Below are positions 61,869 through 64,000 of a DNA stretch of 64,000 nt, piece after piece. This DNA comes from [Clostridium] celerecrescens 18A (GTDB taxonomy: Bacteria > Bacillota > Clostridia > Lachnospirales > Lachnospiraceae): contig NZ_PGET01000001.1 in the NCBI RefSeq assembly GCF_002797975.1, forward strand, positions 4,638,001 through 4,702,000, written 5' to 3'. A program made the translations under genes and the position numbers. How positions within the stretch are numbered: the stretch's first letter is position 1; each line of letters starts with the position of its first letter. A model generated the notes under the pieces. That model searched no databases, was not told where the DNA came from, and worked only from the letters and a program-made list of their open reading frames with translations.

Positions 61869-62165
61869 GTGAGATATTACGGCGAAGAAGCGTTAGGCCT
61901 GGTAGAGACCGTTGGACTGGTTCCTGCACTGGAGGCAGCAGACAAGATGCTTAAGGCAGCAGATGTAGAATTGATTTCTTATGAAAACGTAGGTTCCACC
62001 CTGGTGACCATTATGGTAAAGGGTGATGTGGCAGCGGTACGCTCCTCCGTAGAGGCAGGTGCAGAAGCGGCAGCAGCAATCGGCAAGCTGACAGCAAAGA
62101 ACGTAATGCCAAGGCCGATTAAAGAGGTCGGAGACATTGTATCCGTACACGATATAGACGCATAG
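61869..62165 (+). CDS. Microcompartment shell protein, BMC-H type (2)
   Basis: A 98-residue BMC domain with a GTG start nine bases after AGAGGAGG. Key blocks are ALGLVETVGLVPALEAADKML, TLVTIMVKGDVAAVRSSVEAG and VMPRPIKEV. It differs from shell protein 1 mainly at the N-terminus (RYYGEE) and in pore-lining residues, so the shell should contain mixed hexamers. Confidence 0.95.
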   Translation: MRYYGEEALGLVETVGLVPALEAADKMLKAADVELISYENVGSTLVTIMVKGDVAAVRSSVEAGAEAAAAIGKLTAKNVMPRPIKEVGDIVSVHDIDA

Positions 62166-62182
62166 AGAGAGGAAAACAGTAT

Positions 62183-62491
62183 ATGGAAAGATATGAAGCC
62201 ATAGGCGCGGTAGAAACATTTGGTCTGGTATTTGTTCTCGAAGCGGCGGATGCAATGTGCAAGGCGGCTGATGTGGAACTCATCGGCTATGAAAATGTAG
62301 CTTCCGGTTATATTTCTGTTTTGGTACGGGGAGATGTGGGAGCCTGCAAGACGGCTGTAGAAGCTGGAATTAAGGCAGTAAAGGATATGGGAGCGGATGT
62401 TTACAGCTCCGTAGTCATTCCAAGACCTCATCCCCATCTTGAAAAAATCATCAGACGATATGCCTTAAGTGTTGCTCCTGAACAGGAATAG
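62183..62491 (+). CDS. Microcompartment shell protein, BMC-H type (3)
   Basis: A 102-residue BMC domain (AIGAVETFGLVFVLEAADAMCKAADVEL, SVLVRGDVGACKTAVEAG, VIPRPHPHLEKII). The TFGLVF stretch and two extra cysteines set it apart from the other two. Likely a specialised hexamer, perhaps with a different pore. Confidence 0.95.
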   Translation: MERYEAIGAVETFGLVFVLEAADAMCKAADVELIGYENVASGYISVLVRGDVGACKTAVEAGIKAVKDMGADVYSSVVIPRPHPHLEKIIRRYALSVAPEQE

Positions 62492-62521
62492 CAGGCATCC
62501 CGGATGAAGGGAGAATCGAAT

Positions 62522-64000
62522 ATGAATTTTGTAGATAAAGACCTGCTCTCCATACAGGAGGCAAGGATTTTAATGGAAAGTGCACGGGAAGCCAGAGAGA
62601 CCATGCTTACCTTCCCCCAGGAAACGCTTGATCTCATTACAGGCACCCTGGCTGCGGCAGCAAAGGAACTGGCGGAGGAACTGGCGGTCATGTCCGCGGA
62701 AGAAACCGGATATGGACGTTTCCAGGACAAGTACGTGAAGAACACCTTTGTCTGCAATTTCCTGCCGGAGCGCTTAAAAGATATGAGGTGTGTCGGCATC
62801 TTAGAAGAAGACTCAAGGCATAAAACCATGGCAGTTGGCGTTCCTGTGGGTGTGATTGCCGCACTGACGCCGGCAGTGAGCCCGGTTTCTACTGCGATTT
62901 ACAACATTCTGATCGCTGTTAAGTCCGGCAACCCCATCGTTATCGCGCCTCATGAAAGGGCTGGGAAGGTAACGGGCAGACTGATTGACCGGCTGATGGA
63001 AGCAGGAAAATGCTGCGGACTTCCGGAAGGAGCCATCGGGTATTTAAAGACAGTGACAAGGGCAGGAACCCTGGAGCTGATCCGCCACCCGGCAGCAGCC
63101 ATGGTGGTCAACACCGGAGTACCGGAGCTGTGCCGCGAGGCAGCAGAAAGCGGAAAACCTTATATTTACGGCGGTACCGGAAACGGACCAGTCTTTGTGG
63201 AACGGACTGCCGATGTAAGACAGGCGGTAGAGGATATCATTACAAGCCGTACCTTTGATTATGGGATCGTGTCTGCAGCCGAGCAGTATATGGTGGTAGA
63301 CAGCCTCATTGCAGCAGAAGTAAAAGCCGAAATGCTAAAGAACGGCGCCTACTTTATGAATGGGGAAGAGGAGAAACAGTTAATTGATCTCCTTTGCCTG
63401 GAAAGCGGGAAGGCGGATACGGAAATCATGGGAAGACCGGCAGCAGAACTTGCGGTCAGAGCAGGATTTACGGTTTCTGATTCCACAACGGTGCTGGTTT
63501 CTGAACAGAAGTATATTTCTGACAGGAATCCGTTTGCAAAAGAGCTTCTGTGTCCTGTACTGGCTTATTACATTGAAAATGACTGGATGCACGCCTGCGA
63601 GAAATGCATGAGCCTTCTGGTTAACGAAAGCCATGGACACACCCTGGTAATCCACTCCAGGAATGAAGAAGTGATACGCCAGTTCGCCTTAAAGAAGCCG
63701 GTGGGCAGAATCCTTGTCAATACACCCGCCACCCTGGGCAGCATGGGAGCGACCACGAACTTATTTCCGGCCATGACCCTTGGTAGTATTACGACAGGCG
63801 CCGGAATTACGGCTGACAACGTGTCGCCCATGAATTTCATCTACATCCGGAGTGTGGGATATGGAGTCCGGGATGCGAAAGAATTCCTTGGAGTTACAGG
63901 AAACGTTTCGGGCGGACATGGAAAAGCTCCTGAGACAAAAGGAGGAAGCGAAGATGCAAAAGCGCTCCTGAAACAGATTTTAGAAACCTTGTCCAGGGAG
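62522..64000 (+). CDS. Acylating aldehyde dehydrogenase homologue, Ser in place of catalytic Cys; 3' end outside window
   Basis: At least 493 residues are visible; the frame is open to the window edge. The N-terminus (DKDLLSIQEARILMESAREA) and core (GVPVGVIAALTPAVSP; NTPATLGSMGATTNLFPAMTLG) match the CoA-acylating enzymes of metabolosomes, and the C-terminal part is most like sulfoacetaldehyde-type dehydrogenases. Where relatives read FDNGxxC(A/S)SEQ this protein reads FDYGIVSAAEQ, so residue 251 (codon at 63272) is Ser. After the core a Gly-rich linker and a helix (EDAKALLKQILETLS) resemble an encapsulation peptide. AAGGGAG precedes the ATG. It may be inactive, altered or structural. Confidence 0.9.
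   Translation, partial: MNFVDKDLLSIQEARILMESAREARETMLTFPQETLDLITGTLAAAAKELAEELAVMSAEETGYGRFQDKYVKNTFVCNFLPERLKDMRCVGILEEDSRHKTMAVGVPVGVIAALTPAVSPVSTAIYNILIAVKSGNPIVIAPHERAGKVTGRLIDRLMEAGKCCGLPEGAIGYLKTVTRAGTLELIRHPAAAMVVNTGVPELCREAAESGKPYIYGGTGNGPVFVERTADVRQAVEDIITSRTFDYGIVSAAEQYMVVDSLIAAEVKAEMLKNGAYFMNGEEEKQLIDLLCLESGKADTEIMGRPAAELAVRAGFTVSDSTTVLVSEQKYISDRNPFAKELLCPVLAYYIENDWMHACEKCMSLLVNESHGHTLVIHSRNEEVIRQFALKKPVGRILVNTPATLGSMGATTNLFPAMTLGSITTGAGITADNVSPMNFIYIRSVGYGVRDAKEFLGVTGNVSGGHGKAPETKGGSEDAKALLKQILETLSRE

Overview
The window looks like the chromosome of an anaerobic, spore-forming Firmicute of the Lachnospiraceae/Clostridium type (Lacrimispora-like). I infer this from moderate GC content, strong GGAGG ribosome sites with occasional TTG and GTG starts, YesMN-type two-component control of a CUT1 sugar importer, DUF4489, DUF1848 and YhgE/Pip proteins, a class III-like superoxide reductase and a bacterial microcompartment locus. 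The genus assignment is inference only.

Layout, 0-26 kb: the end of a GH13 amylase gene; tRNA-Tyr and tRNA-Leu; a divergent LysR regulator and aspartate ammonia-lyase; a fragment of a sensor kinase; a YesN/YesM pair facing a CUT1 binding protein, two permeases and a GHL6-type glycosidase; a chemotaxis receptor; a decayed MarR gene; superoxide reductase; a DUF1848 protein; an MBL-fold hydrolase with an isochorismatase-like hydrolase; tRNA-Phe and tRNA-Gly; a V4R protein with a diguanylate cyclase; an Agr-like kinase/regulator pair; a truncated flavodoxin-fold protein; a rhodanese and a HEAT-like protein.

Layout, 26-41 kb: a catabolic island with three GntR-type regulators. The plus-strand genes encode an anion transporter, a HyuA-like hydantoinase/oxoprolinase, an unassigned HExxH protein, a DlgD-like Ldh-family reductase, a YiaL-like protein, a cyclase-family hydrolase, a ketopantoate-reductase-like enzyme, a DapA/NanA-type aldolase and a zinc alcohol dehydrogenase. 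The minus-strand operon encodes a GntR regulator, an SDR, a second YiaL-like protein and an M28 peptidase. Together they suggest import and breakdown of a sugar-acid or hydantoin-like compound whose identity the sequence does not give.

Layout, 41-59 kb: tRNA-Gly; a tandem DUF4489 protein; a MerR regulator divergent from a heterodimeric ABC exporter with a 19-bp-spacer promoter; a mannose-family PTS (IIB, IIC, IID, IIA) with a GntR/UTRA regulator and a HAD phosphatase, divergent from a SIS-domain enzyme and a DeoC-type aldolase; YhgE/Pip with a membrane-anchored partner; thioredoxin; a second MerR regulator.

Layout, 59-64 kb: a microcompartment operon that runs off the end of the window. It interleaves two paralogous DMT transporters with three BMC-domain shell proteins, a small unknown protein and an acylating aldehyde dehydrogenase homologue. 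In that last protein the position of the catalytic cysteine is occupied by serine. The operon sits behind a MerR-style promoter and a near-consensus catabolite-repression site. It is the most likely place in the window for an undescribed system.
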